Source: an uncultured Collinsella sp.
GTDB taxonomy: Bacteria > Actinomycetota > Coriobacteriia > Coriobacteriales > Coriobacteriaceae
Direction of reading: 5' to 3'
Length of the DNA: 15,438 nt
NCBI GenBank assembly: GCA_900546085.1
Contig: URBS01000039.1
Span: forward strand, 1-15,438
Shown here: one piece after another, positions 1 to 7,407 of the stretch
How positions within the stretch are numbered: position 1 is the first letter of the stretch
How the letters are laid out: every line of letters begins with the position of its first letter
Position numbers and translations under genes: made by a program
Notes under the pieces: model-generated
Database searches by the model: none
What the model was told of the DNA's origin: nothing
What the model saw: only the letters and a program-made list of their open reading frames with translations

Positions 1-9
1 GACACGCAT

Positions 10-48
10 AAAAAGCCTCCCATTTCTCGTGTCCAAGAAATGGGAGGC
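10..48 (-). terminator. Intrinsic terminator of the marR-ABC exporter operon
   Basis: Read on the minus strand, a perfect 13-bp stem (GCCTCCCATTTCT pairing with AGAAATGGGAGGC, plus-strand arms 15-27 and 36-48) with an 8-nt loop is followed directly by five T residues (complement of 10-14). It lies about 60 bases beyond the stop codon of the second ABC gene, so it fits as the end of that leftward operon. Confidence 0.85.
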
Positions 49-106
49 AGTTCAGGTTTCATTCTGCGCCCCCGTTTTTTGGTATTGCGGTTGTTTGCCG
101 CCGGTT

Positions 107-1963
107 TTACGCCGCTTCGTCGAACTGCGAGTTGTACAGGTCGGCGTAGAAGCCGCCTTGGGCGAGCAGTTCGTCGTGCGTGCCCTTCTCGACGATGTCG
201 CCGTCGCGGATCACCAAGATCACGTCGGCGTTTCGAATCGTGGACAGGCGATGTGCGATGACAAAGCTGGTGCGGCCCTGCATCAGCGCATCCATGGCGC
301 GCTGAATGAGCTCCTCGGTGCGGGTGTCCACGTTGGAAGTTGCCTCGTCCAGAATCAGCGCCGGACGGTCGGCCAAAATGGCGCGGGCAATGGTCACGAG
401 CTGGCGCTGGCCCTGCGACAGGTTCGTGCCTTCCTCGTTGATCATGAAGTCGTAGCCGCCTGCGAGCGTATGGATAAAGTGATCGCAGCGTGCGGCGCGT
501 GCAGCGGCCTCGACCTCGGCATCGCTTGCATCGGGGCGTCCGTAGCGGATGTTCTCGCGGATGGTGCCGTTAAACAGCCAGGTATCCTGCAGCACCATGG
601 CAAACTCGCCGCGAAGTGCCGCGCGGTCCCAGTCGCGCACGTCGATGCCCTCGACACGCAGCGAACCGCCGTCCACGTCATAGAAGCGCTGAAGCAGCTT
701 GATGAGCGTGGTCTTGCCGGCGCCGGTAGGGCCGACGATGGCGATGGTCTGACCGGGCTCGGCCTCGCAGCTAAAGTCGTGGATGATGGTCTTGTCCGGC
801 GTGTAGCCAAACTTGACATGCTCAAACTCCACGTGGCCGGGGCGCTTCTCGGGAATCTGGGCGTCGGCCTTCTGCTCCTCCTCGGGCGCGGCGAGGAACT
901 CAAAAACGCGCTCGGTGGCAGCGGCCATCGACTGCATCGTGTTGCTCACGTTGCCCAGCTGCTGCACCGGCTGCGTAAAGTTGCGCACGTACTGGATAAA
1001 GCTCTGGATGTCGCCGGGCGTGGCGTTGCCGGTCAGCGCGAGCTGCGCACCCACCACGACGACGCCCACGTAGCCCATGTTGCCCACCAGACTCATAAGC
1101 GGCATCATCAGGCCCGACAGGAACTGCGAGCGCCAGCCGCTAATAAAGAGGCGGTCGTTTTGGCGGTCGAACTCCTCGATTGAGGCCTCGGCGCGGTCGA
1201 ACACCTGGATGACGTTCTGGCCGGCAAAGTCCTCCTCGATAATGCCGTTGACGGCGCCCAGGACTTGCTGTTGCTCGCGGAAGTACGGCTGCGAGAAGTG
1301 AATCATCACGGTCAGGATAATCGCGGCTGCCGGCAGCGTGAGCACGGTGACGCCGGTGAGCGGCAGACTGATCGACAGCATCATGACGAGCACGCCGACA
1401 ATCTGCGTCACCGACGTGATGAGCTGCGTCACGCTCTGGTTGAGCGACTGACCCAGCGTATCGACGTCGTTGGTGATGCGGCTGAGCACGTCGCCTTTGC
1501 TGTGGCCGTTGAAATAGCTCATCGGCACGACGGCGATCTTGGCGGCGATCTCCTTGCGCATGCGATAGCAGATCTTTTGCGTGACGCCGGTCATGAGCCA
1601 GCCCTGGATGAGGCTGCAGACAGAGCTTGCCAGATACAGGCAGAGCAAAAAGCCGAGCGTCTTGGCGATCCAGGTAAAGTCGACATCGCCGGTACCGTTG
1701 ACCTTGGCAACCAGGCCCTCGAACAGCTTGGTGGTAACCTGGCCGAGCACCTTGGGCCCCACAATATTAAAGATGACCGAGCACACGGCAAAGGCGACGG
1801 CGGCAAACACGGCAATCTTGTGCTGGCCGATATAGCCGAGCAACTGCCTCATGGTGCCCTTAAAGTCCTTGGCTTTTTCGCCGCGGCCCATGCCGCCCAT
1901 GCGGCCCATGGGACCACGCTGGCGGGTGGGCTTGGGAATCTGAGTCTTGGTCTCGTCTGCCAT
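107..1963 (-). CDS. ABC exporter half-transporter, catalytically canonical ATPase subunit
   Basis: This 618-residue protein joins an ABC type-1 membrane domain (about residues 40-345, several long hydrophobic helices) to a C-terminal ATPase domain. Visible motifs are Walker A GPTGAGKTT at 411-419, the signature LSQGQ at 515-519 (Gln replaces the usual first Gly of LSGGQ), Walker B LILDE with the catalytic Glu at 540, and the switch His at 571. The N terminus is a Met/Gly/Arg-rich tail. The start ATG overlaps the stop codon of the preceding ABC gene by one base (TAATG), which implies translational coupling. Its intact Glu and His combined with an altered signature are the classic complement to a partner with a degenerate Walker B, so the two genes very likely form one heterodimeric multidrug or lipid exporter of the TM287/288, LmrCD or BmrCD type. 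The substrate cannot be read from the sequence. Confidence 0.93.
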   Translation of the reverse strand: MADETKTQIPKPTRQRGPMGRMGGMGRGEKAKDFKGTMRQLLGYIGQHKIAVFAAVAFAVCSVIFNIVGPKVLGQVTTKLFEGLVAKVNGTGDVDFTWIAKTLGFLLCLYLASSVCSLIQGWLMTGVTQKICYRMRKEIAAKIAVVPMSYFNGHSKGDVLSRITNDVDTLGQSLNQSVTQLITSVTQIVGVLVMMLSISLPLTGVTVLTLPAAAIILTVMIHFSQPYFREQQQVLGAVNGIIEEDFAGQNVIQVFDRAEASIEEFDRQNDRLFISGWRSQFLSGLMMPLMSLVGNMGYVGVVVVGAQLALTGNATPGDIQSFIQYVRNFTQPVQQLGNVSNTMQSMAAATERVFEFLAAPEEEQKADAQIPEKRPGHVEFEHVKFGYTPDKTIIHDFSCEAEPGQTIAIVGPTGAGKTTLIKLLQRFYDVDGGSLRVEGIDVRDWDRAALRGEFAMVLQDTWLFNGTIRENIRYGRPDASDAEVEAAARAARCDHFIHTLAGGYDFMINEEGTNLSQGQRQLVTIARAILADRPALILDEATSNVDTRTEELIQRAMDALMQGRTSFVIAHRLSTIRNADVILVIRDGDIVEKGTHDELLAQGGFYADLYNSQFDEAA

Positions 1964-4329
1964 TAGCGCTCGCCTCCTTCCATAACGGCTTCAATCTCTT
2001 CTTGGGTAAGCCCCAGCTCCTCGGCGGAAAGCTGCGACTGTGCGATCTCCAGGTACGCCGGGCAGCTGCGCAGCAGCTCCTCGTGCGTGCCGGTGCCCAC
2101 TACGTGGCCGTCATCGAGCACGATGATCTGGTCGGCGTGCATGATGGTCGCGATGCGCTGGGCCACGACCACGAGTGCGGCGTCGGTAACGTTTTTGGCC
2201 AGCTCCTCGCGCAGGCGCGCGTCGGTCTTGTAGTCGAGGGCGCTAAACGAGTCATCGAACACCACGACCTCGGGCTTTTTGGCCAACGCGCGGGCGATGG
2301 CCAGGCGTTGGCGCTGACCGCCCGAGACATTGGAGCCGCCCTGGCTGATGGGGGAGTCGTAGCCGCCCTCGCGCTCGGCGATAAAGTCTTCCGCCTGGGC
2401 GACGCGTGCTGCCTGGCGCATATCCTCGTCACTTACCATGTCGCCGGCAAACTTGAGGTTGCTCTCGATGGTGCCCGAGAACAGGCGCCCCTGCTGCGGG
2501 ATGTAACCGATGCGGCGGCGAAGCTCGGAAAGGGTCATGTCGCGCACGTCGATGCCGTCGAGCGAAATGCTGCCGCCCGTGACGTCGTACAGGCGCGGAA
2601 TCAGCTGCACGAGCGTGGACTTGCCCGAGCCCGTGGAGCCAATGATGCCGAGCATCTGGCCGGCGTGCGTGGTGAAGTTCACACCGCTGATGACATCGGC
2701 GCGGGCATCGGGGTACTGGAAGCTCACGTCGCGGAAGGTGAGCTCACCGCGCGGCGCGCTGGCTGCGGGCAGTTTGGGCGAGGCAGGGTCGTTGATGCTC
2801 GTGGGGCAGGTGATGACCTCTTCCACGCGCTCGGCTGCGACCTCGGCGCGGGGCAGGATGACCGAAACCATGGTGAGGATCATAAACGCCATGACGATCT
2901 GCATGGTATAGGAGATAAACGCCATCATGTTGCCGACCTGCATCACGCCGTCGGACACGCCCTGGGCGCCAAACCAGACGATAAGCACGGTGATGCAGTT
3001 CATGACGAGCATCATGAGCGGCATCATAAAGCTCATGGCGCGGTTGGTGTAGAGCTGCGTGGTCATCAGGTCGAGCGACGCCTTGTCAAAACGCTCGAGC
3101 TCATGCTCCTCGCGGTTGAACGAACGGATAGGCATAAGGCCGTCGAGCAGCTCGCGGGCGGTAAGGTTCACACGGTCCACAAAGCTCTGCATCTTTTTGA
3201 ACTTGGGCATGGTGAGGCCCATAAGCACGCCGACGACGGCCGAGACCGCGATGATGGCCACGGCGATGGTCCACTCCAGGCCGGTGTGGTTGGCCAGGAC
3301 ACGCATGACAGCGACGATGCCCATGACGGGGGCCATCAGGCACATGCGGATGAACAGGGTTGCGGCCATCTGGATCTGCTGAATGTCGTTGGTGCAGCGG
3401 GTGATGAGCGAGGCCTGGCTAAACTTGCCCACCTCGGCCGGCGAGAAGTGCATAACCTTGTTGAAGGTCTCGCGGCGCAGGTCGCGGGCGATGGAACAGG
3501 CGGTGCGCGAGGCCACGGCACCGGTCAGGATGGTGGCGACGAGCGACACGAGGCACAAACCAAACATCGTGGTCGCCATGCGGCTCAGGTAGGCGTTCTG
3601 CACGTCAGCGGGGTCGATGCCCTGCGCCTTGTACTCGTCCTGTACATAGCTCACGGCGCGCTGGGTCACGATGGAGCCCGACATGGAGCCCATTTTGTCC
3701 GCCATTTGGTTGGCGCCCTCGACGAGCTTGCTTTGGTCTACCAGACCGCCCTCGACACCCAGGCGCAGGCTCTTCATGGTGATCTTACCGCCGTCGGCGT
3801 CGGTCTGCTTTTGCATGTTCTGCGCCGCTGCGGCCTTCTGCTGCATCTCGGCGAGCTGCTCGGGCGTCATCGCCGCCATCTGCTCGGGGGAGGGCATGGC
3901 CTGGGCGGTGCTGTTGTCTTGTTCGTTGGACGTGCCCATCATGTCGCCCATGGAGCCAGCGTCGATGCCCTGGTTGAGCGAAAGGACGACGGTCTCGGGC
4001 AGGCTCATAATGTCAGCAATCTTGCCGCCATCGGTGCGTTCTTCCTCGGTTCCCTTGTACGTGCGAATGCCGTTTTTGTCTGCCTTGCCAAACGCAGCTT
4101 CTACCGTCTTGGCGTCCTTGGCGCTCATAAAGAGCTCAAGGTCGTCGAGCGATTCGGCGCGAATGGTGTCGGGCACGGGCGAGGCGATGCCGCCTTGCTG
4201 CACACCCACGTCGACGATGTCGCTCATATAGGTAGGTAGCGCCAGGTCGGCATTGCAGCTGATTACGATAAGCACGATAGCCGTGAGTAGCGCCAAGATA
4301 TGCTTTTTAAAGAGCTTCAGAATCCTCAC
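1963..4329 (-). CDS. ABC exporter half-transporter, degenerate ATPase subunit with large extracytoplasmic insert
   Basis: This 788-residue ABC exporter subunit has Walker A GSTGSGKST at 564-572 and a normal signature VSGGQ at 668-672. Walker B ends in Asp-Asp (692-693) where a catalytic Glu is expected, and the switch His is Gln (724, VVVAQRIATI). These changes mark the degenerate ATP site of heterodimeric exporters, and that site would be completed by the partner's altered LSQGQ. After the first transmembrane helix (about 12-31) there is a hydrophilic stretch of about 200 residues, rich in Met, Gln and Ala around 140-185, before the next helix near 250. By topology it should lie outside the membrane, and it explains why the protein is about 170 residues longer than its partner. 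The start overlaps the marR stop by four bases (ATGA). The substrate is unknown. Confidence 0.92.
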   Translation of the reverse strand: MRILKLFKKHILALLTAIVLIVISCNADLALPTYMSDIVDVGVQQGGIASPVPDTIRAESLDDLELFMSAKDAKTVEAAFGKADKNGIRTYKGTEEERTDGGKIADIMSLPETVVLSLNQGIDAGSMGDMMGTSNEQDNSTAQAMPSPEQMAAMTPEQLAEMQQKAAAAQNMQKQTDADGGKITMKSLRLGVEGGLVDQSKLVEGANQMADKMGSMSGSIVTQRAVSYVQDEYKAQGIDPADVQNAYLSRMATTMFGLCLVSLVATILTGAVASRTACSIARDLRRETFNKVMHFSPAEVGKFSQASLITRCTNDIQQIQMAATLFIRMCLMAPVMGIVAVMRVLANHTGLEWTIAVAIIAVSAVVGVLMGLTMPKFKKMQSFVDRVNLTARELLDGLMPIRSFNREEHELERFDKASLDLMTTQLYTNRAMSFMMPLMMLVMNCITVLIVWFGAQGVSDGVMQVGNMMAFISYTMQIVMAFMILTMVSVILPRAEVAAERVEEVITCPTSINDPASPKLPAASAPRGELTFRDVSFQYPDARADVISGVNFTTHAGQMLGIIGSTGSGKSTLVQLIPRLYDVTGGSISLDGIDVRDMTLSELRRRIGYIPQQGRLFSGTIESNLKFAGDMVSDEDMRQAARVAQAEDFIAEREGGYDSPISQGGSNVSGGQRQRLAIARALAKKPEVVVFDDSFSALDYKTDARLREELAKNVTDAALVVVAQRIATIMHADQIIVLDDGHVVGTGTHEELLRSCPAYLEIAQSQLSAEELGLTQEEIEAVMEGGER

Positions 4330-4775
4330 TCGGCATCTCTCCTTTCTTGATTGCGATCGATAATTTCGTTGGCACGCCTTAGGAGGCGCACCATCTCTTG
4401 GGTATCTGTTTCGCCGAGCTGCTCGAGGAAGGCCGCGGTGCGTTTCTCGAATTCCCGACGTTTGATTTCGAGATCTTGTCGGCCTTTGTCGGTCACCGTG
4501 ACGTGTACGCGACGACGGTCGGTCTTTGAGTGCTCGCGCTCGACCCAGCCCTTGGTTTCGAGGGCGCGCAGGATGTTGGCGATGCGGGCGCTCGAGACCC
4601 AGGCGCGATCAGCGAGTTCGCTCGGCGTGAGCGAACCGCCAGCGAGCATGAGAGCGCGCATGACAGCCATCTCGCCGCCGAGAGCTTTGTCCGCAAAGCG
4701 CGAAATGCGCTGATGCATGCTGCCAAACTCAGTTAAGAGCTGACGCCCAAGCTCATGGAAATCGGTATCTTCCAC
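4326..4775 (-). CDS. MarR-family transcriptional regulator
   Basis: This 149-residue protein has a MarR-type winged helix-turn-helix at about residues 35-105. The recognition region is SLTPSELADRAWVSSARIAN and the wing is rich in Arg (KTDRRRVHVTVTDKG), flanked by helices that form the dimer interface. Translation begins at a GTG codon. The minus strand shows AGGGG six bases upstream, and no better in-frame ATG exists. It is the first gene of an operon with two ABC exporter genes, overlapping the next start by four bases. Regulators in this position usually repress their own operon and release DNA when they bind the exported compound or a related ligand. An imperfect inverted repeat across its own start (4764-4821) is a candidate binding site. 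The ligand is unknown. Confidence 0.9.
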   Translation of the reverse strand: MEDTDFHELGRQLLTEFGSMHQRISRFADKALGGEMAVMRALMLAGGSLTPSELADRAWVSSARIANILRALETKGWVEREHSKTDRRRVHVTVTDKGRQDLEIKRREFEKRTAAFLEQLGETDTQEMVRLLRRANEIIDRNQERRDAE

Positions 4776-4821
4776 CGAAAACCCCTAACACTAGAAACTA
4801 TTTTCGGTGAAAGATGATACC
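4764..4821. promoter_or_regulatory. Candidate operator: inverted repeat at the marR start
   Basis: The arm at 4764-4781 (GGTATCTTCCACCGAAAA) is matched in inverted orientation at 4801-4821 by TTTTCGGTG-A-AAGAT-GAT-ACC, with one substitution and a three-base insertion. The arms are separated by 19 bases. The element covers the GTG start and leader of marR. A weak -10-like TATCAT sits in the distal arm on the minus strand (complement of 4814-4819), but no convincing -35 was found. Autoregulatory MarR sites typically lie here. The RNA could also fold this repeat into a hairpin that hides the start. Confidence 0.5.
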
Positions 4822-4847
4822 CTTGCACGCGTACCCTATGCGGTAGA

Positions 4848-4867
4848 TTTTGGGACATGTCCCAAAA
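4848..4867. promoter_or_regulatory. Perfect 20-bp palindrome (TTTTGGG-N6-CCCAAAA class)
   Basis: TTTTGGGACATGTCCCAAAA is a perfect palindrome in the divergent intergenic region between marR and the dehydrogenase gene. A self-complementary site of this length with a hexamer centre is typical of a dimeric regulator site, but it could also be a dispersed repeat. The same TTTGGG-N6-CCCAAA layout occurs twice more, at 9830-9847 and 9921-9938. No cognate regulator can be named. Confidence 0.5.
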
Positions 4868-4922
4868 AACTACTTGGCCGCTAGGCAATATAAAGAGCGC
4901 ATAAAGACTTAAAATCATTCAA

Positions 4923-4950
4923 TTGCTGAAGCGTTTCAAAGAACTATTAT
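4923..4950 (+). promoter_or_regulatory. Candidate promoter of the SDR-kdgT genes
   Basis: TTGCTG (4923-4928) and TATTAT (4945-4950) are separated by 16 bases and would place transcription start near 4957, about 108 bases before the dehydrogenase start. A perfect TATAAT also occurs at 4999-5004 but has only TTGTCA at 22 bases, so it is the weaker candidate in spacing though better in the -10 box. Neither is proven. Confidence 0.35.
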
Positions 4951-5064
4951 GCACGCGGTTAGGCGAGGGGTTGTCACCACCATGACGACTAGGACTCATA
5001 TAATCGCCACGTGCGATGCTCCAACTTCCCGCAAGGAGACACCTGAATCAAGGGGGTTGGAGTC

Positions 5065-5814
5065 ATGGCATTTGACTTCACGGGCAAAACCGCGATCGTT
5101 ACCGGCGGCACACAGGGCATTGGCCTCGAGATTGCCAAGGGCATCGTTGCGGGCGGCGGACACGTCGCGCTCATCGCAAGGAACGCTGCCAAGGGTGAGG
5201 CCGCTGTGGCCGAGCTCGGCGAGGGCAACAAGTTCTACCAGCTCGATGTTGCCGATGCGCCCAAGGCGCGCGAGACCGTCGAGCAGATTTTTACGGACCT
5301 GCCGCAAACCAACATCCTGATCAACTGCGCTGGCGTCATCAGCACCAAGAAGTTCGACGAGATCGATGACACCGAGTGGCGTCGCACCATCGACATCAAC
5401 CTCAACGGTACCTTCACTATGATGAACGCCGTGTACCCGCACTTTAAGGCGGCTCATGCCGGCTCTATCGTCAACGTGAGCTCTGTTGCTGGCAAGATCG
5501 GCGGCGGCCTGCTCGGCACTGCGGCTTACGCGAGCTCCAAGGCCGGCGTTAACGGTCTAACCAAGGCAGTCGCCAAGGAAGGCGGCAAGTTTGGCGTCCG
5601 CTGCAACGCCGTGTGCCCGTCGCTCACCCTTACCGATATGACCTCGATTCTCTCTGACGAGAACTCTCAGCGCATCATCAACGGTATTCCTCTGGGCCGC
5701 GCCGCCCAGGCCAGTGAGCCTGCACAGATGGTGCTGTTCTTCGCTTCCGACCTCGCCAGCTTCGTGAACGGCGAGATCGGTGACTGCGACGGTGGCATCG
5801 TCCTGGACGGGTAA
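5065..5814 (+). CDS. Short-chain dehydrogenase/reductase, probably acting on a sugar acid or polyol
   Basis: This 249-residue classical SDR has the cofactor motif TGGTQGIG (13-20), NCAG (87-90), Asn112, Ser139/Ser140 and the active-site YASSK with Tyr155 and Lys159. The length is typical of the family, and the core Rossmann fold is complete. The serine-to-tyrosine spacing is about two residues longer than in most members. An in-frame stop lies just upstream of the ATG, and AAGGGGG about eight bases before the ATG can serve as ribosome binding site. The next gene encodes a 2-keto-3-deoxygluconate permease homologue, so a role in interconverting keto-deoxy sugar acids (for example a KduD-like or gluconate 5-dehydrogenase-like step) is a reasonable inference. 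SDR substrate prediction from sequence alone is weak, and 3-oxoacyl-ACP reductase-like activity cannot be excluded. Confidence 0.88.
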   Translation: MAFDFTGKTAIVTGGTQGIGLEIAKGIVAGGGHVALIARNAAKGEAAVAELGEGNKFYQLDVADAPKARETVEQIFTDLPQTNILINCAGVISTKKFDEIDDTEWRRTIDINLNGTFTMMNAVYPHFKAAHAGSIVNVSSVAGKIGGGLLGTAAYASSKAGVNGLTKAVAKEGGKFGVRCNAVCPSLTLTDMTSILSDENSQRIINGIPLGRAAQASEPAQMVLFFASDLASFVNGEIGDCDGGIVLDG

Positions 5815-5833
5815 TACCCCGCGGCGATAGTTC

Positions 5834-5873
5834 GGCGACGGCTCCTGCGACTCGGGACCGTCGCCTTCTTTCT
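5834..5873 (+). terminator. Possible weak terminator or attenuator after the SDR gene
   Basis: GGCGACGG (5834-5841) pairs perfectly with CCGTCGCC (5858-5865), and the stem is followed by TTCTTTCT. The 16-nt loop and interrupted T-tract suggest partial rather than complete termination, which would lower expression of the permease relative to the dehydrogenase. Confidence 0.45.
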
Positions 5874-5882
5874 AGCACAGGC

Positions 5883-5905
5883 GCGTGCGACCACGAGTCG
5901 CACGC
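5883..5905 (+). promoter_or_regulatory. Leader hairpin just before the kdgT ribosome binding site
   Basis: GCGTGCGA and TCGCACGC form a perfect 8-bp stem around a 7-nt loop (CCACGAG). It ends five bases before the AGGAG ribosome binding site (5911-5915). It may stabilise the downstream message, or it may be an operator. No T-tract follows, so it is not a terminator. Confidence 0.4.
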
Positions 5906-5921
5906 ATCAAAGGAGATATAT

Positions 5922-6941
5922 ATGAGTGAATCGACTGCGGTGGAGGCGCCGGCGGCAAAAGAGCCGTTCTTTAAGATGTCCACCATCCCGGGCGCCAATA
6001 TCTTGGTGCCGCTTCTGTTGGGCTGCCTGCTCAACACGCTGTTCCCCGACCTGTTTAAAACGCTCGGTAGCTTTACGCTTGGCATGACCCAGCAGGGCGC
6101 AGGCCCGCTTGTTGGCGCTTTCCTGCTGATCGTTGGCACGACGATTTCGTTTAAGAGTGCTCCTGCTGCCGCTGCCCGCGGCGCCATTATCATTGCCGTC
6201 AAGCAAATCGTAGTCGTTGCCGTGTCGCTGCTCATCCTTTATGTGTTCAACGACAACCTGTTTGGTATCTCGGCCATGGTGATGCTGGCCGCTTGCACGG
6301 GTGCCAACAACGCTATGTATGCTGGGCTGATGGGCACCATGGGCAACGAGGCCGAGCGTGGCGCCGTCGCCATCACCACGCTCGTTGTCGGCCCTCCGGT
6401 CACGATGATTGTCCTCGGCGCCGCCGGCCAGGCTCCGATCGGCTGGTCGCTCGTGGGCGCCATCCTGCCGATCGTCGTCGGCATTATCCTGGGCAACCTA
6501 TTCCCCAGCTTTAAGAAGATGATGGCCCCGGCGCTTTCCGCCATCATCGTGCTCGTCTTCTTTGCTATGGGCTCGACCATGACCTTTGGCCAGCTCATTA
6601 ATGGCGGTCTTCCCGGTATTCTGCTCGGCGTGATCTGCTCTGTGGTATTTGCAATTCCCGTCATCGCGGTCGATAAGCTCACGGGCGGTACGGGTGTCGC
6701 AGGTGCGGCCATTTCGAGTTGCGCCGGCGCTAATGTGGCTACGCCTGCCGCCATGGCCAGCGTCAACGAGGCCATGTACGGCGGCGCCGTGCTCGCGACG
6801 GCTACGGCGCAGGTTGCGGCGTGCGCTATCGTGACGGCCATTTTGACCCCGCTGGTCGCCAGCTGGTGCTACAAGCATTTTGAGGGCCAGGGCAACGGCG
6901 ATAGCAAGGCAACGACCGACAAGGCCGTCGCAGCTGCCTAA
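5922..6941 (+). CDS. kdgT: 2-keto-3-deoxygluconate permease family transporter
   Basis: This 339-residue, very hydrophobic protein has about ten membrane-spanning segments and matches the KdgT family (proton symport of 2-keto-3-deoxygluconate; E. coli KdgT is of similar length). Recognisable family stretches include an N-terminal IPGANILVPLLLGCLLNTLF segment, NNAMYAGLMG in the middle and the Gly/Ala-rich TGVAGAAISSCAGANVATPA segment near residues 257-276. The C-terminal tail is short, charged and Ala-rich. AGGAG seven bases ahead of the ATG is a good ribosome binding site. It follows the dehydrogenase gene by 107 bases and is closed by a strong hairpin. No KDG kinase or aldolase is visible in this window, so the downstream pathway must be encoded elsewhere. 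The substrate assignment is by family and could be a related keto-sugar acid. Confidence 0.85.
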   Translation: MSESTAVEAPAAKEPFFKMSTIPGANILVPLLLGCLLNTLFPDLFKTLGSFTLGMTQQGAGPLVGAFLLIVGTTISFKSAPAAAARGAIIIAVKQIVVVAVSLLILYVFNDNLFGISAMVMLAACTGANNAMYAGLMGTMGNEAERGAVAITTLVVGPPVTMIVLGAAGQAPIGWSLVGAILPIVVGIILGNLFPSFKKMMAPALSAIIVLVFFAMGSTMTFGQLINGGLPGILLGVICSVVFAIPVIAVDKLTGGTGVAGAAISSCAGANVATPAAMASVNEAMYGGAVLATATAQVAACAIVTAILTPLVASWCYKHFEGQGNGDSKATTDKAVAAA

Positions 6942-6979
6942 TGCCAAGCGGCAATCAAAGCTAAAAACTAGTCACGCCA

Positions 6980-7013
6980 CAGGGCGGCCACGGGGGATCC
7001 CGTGGCCGCCCTG
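6980..7013 (+). terminator. Strong hairpin terminator after kdgT
   Basis: A perfect 15-bp GC-rich stem (6980-6994 with 6999-7013, starting CAGGGCGGCC) closes on a four-base GGAT loop, 38 bases after the kdgT stop. The following sequence (CAGTTTCTGT) has only a short T run, but the stem is strong enough to mark the end of the transcription unit. Confidence 0.7.
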
Positions 7014-7407
7014 CAGTTTCTGTAGGGTCTCTGGAACACTTTACCCTGCTAAAGCTGGCATAACAGCTAGAGTGAACGTCGTACAAAGGCAAGGAAAAAT
7101 ACCAAACAAATCGGTGAACGGTAGTTGTTCGCGCTCGCATTTCCTGCGGGTTTGTAAAAAACGCCTTTATGATATAAAAAAAGAAACATATAACAGCCCA
7201 GATGGAGAGGGTCGCTATGTTATCCTTCTCAAACGGGTGAAATCTTGGGTTTTGGGTTGTAGTTCCAAGGTGGACAAACGTTTTCCCTGCACCAACGTGT
7301 GGTGAAGAACGGAAGAAGCCGGTAGTGCAAGCCGAACATTCAAGAATTCAATAAGCAGCGGTGTGAGAGAGCGCCGCATTACACGTAACTAGGAGCGTGG
7401 TTACACA
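7014..7407 (+). promoter_or_regulatory. Long untranslated region upstream of pyruvate formate-lyase
   Basis: This 394-base stretch has no recognisable gene. The part at 7151-7190 is AT-rich and holds candidate -10 boxes, TATGAT (7168-7173) and TATAAA (7173-7178), with only weak -35 matches such as TTGTAA (7152-7157). Transcription from there would give a leader of over 200 bases. Within it is a tiny open frame at 7217-7240 (MLSFSNG) preceded by GGAGAGG at 7204-7210. Just before the pfl start, GTAAC (7385-7389) and GTTAC (7400-7404) could pair with the AGGAG ribosome binding site (7391-7395) in the loop. I found no convincing FNR or Rex site. Confidence 0.4.

Noticed and set aside
29..1183. 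Long plus-strand open frame opposite the first ABC gene
   Set aside because: It is the mirror of a GC-rich coding region. The protein is rich in Val, Gly and His without any domain pattern, while the minus strand encodes a complete ABC ATPase.
2002..4239. 745-codon plus-strand open frame opposite the second ABC gene
   Set aside because: It is a shadow of the clearly real minus-strand exporter; its His/Asp/Gly-rich sequence has no family resemblance.
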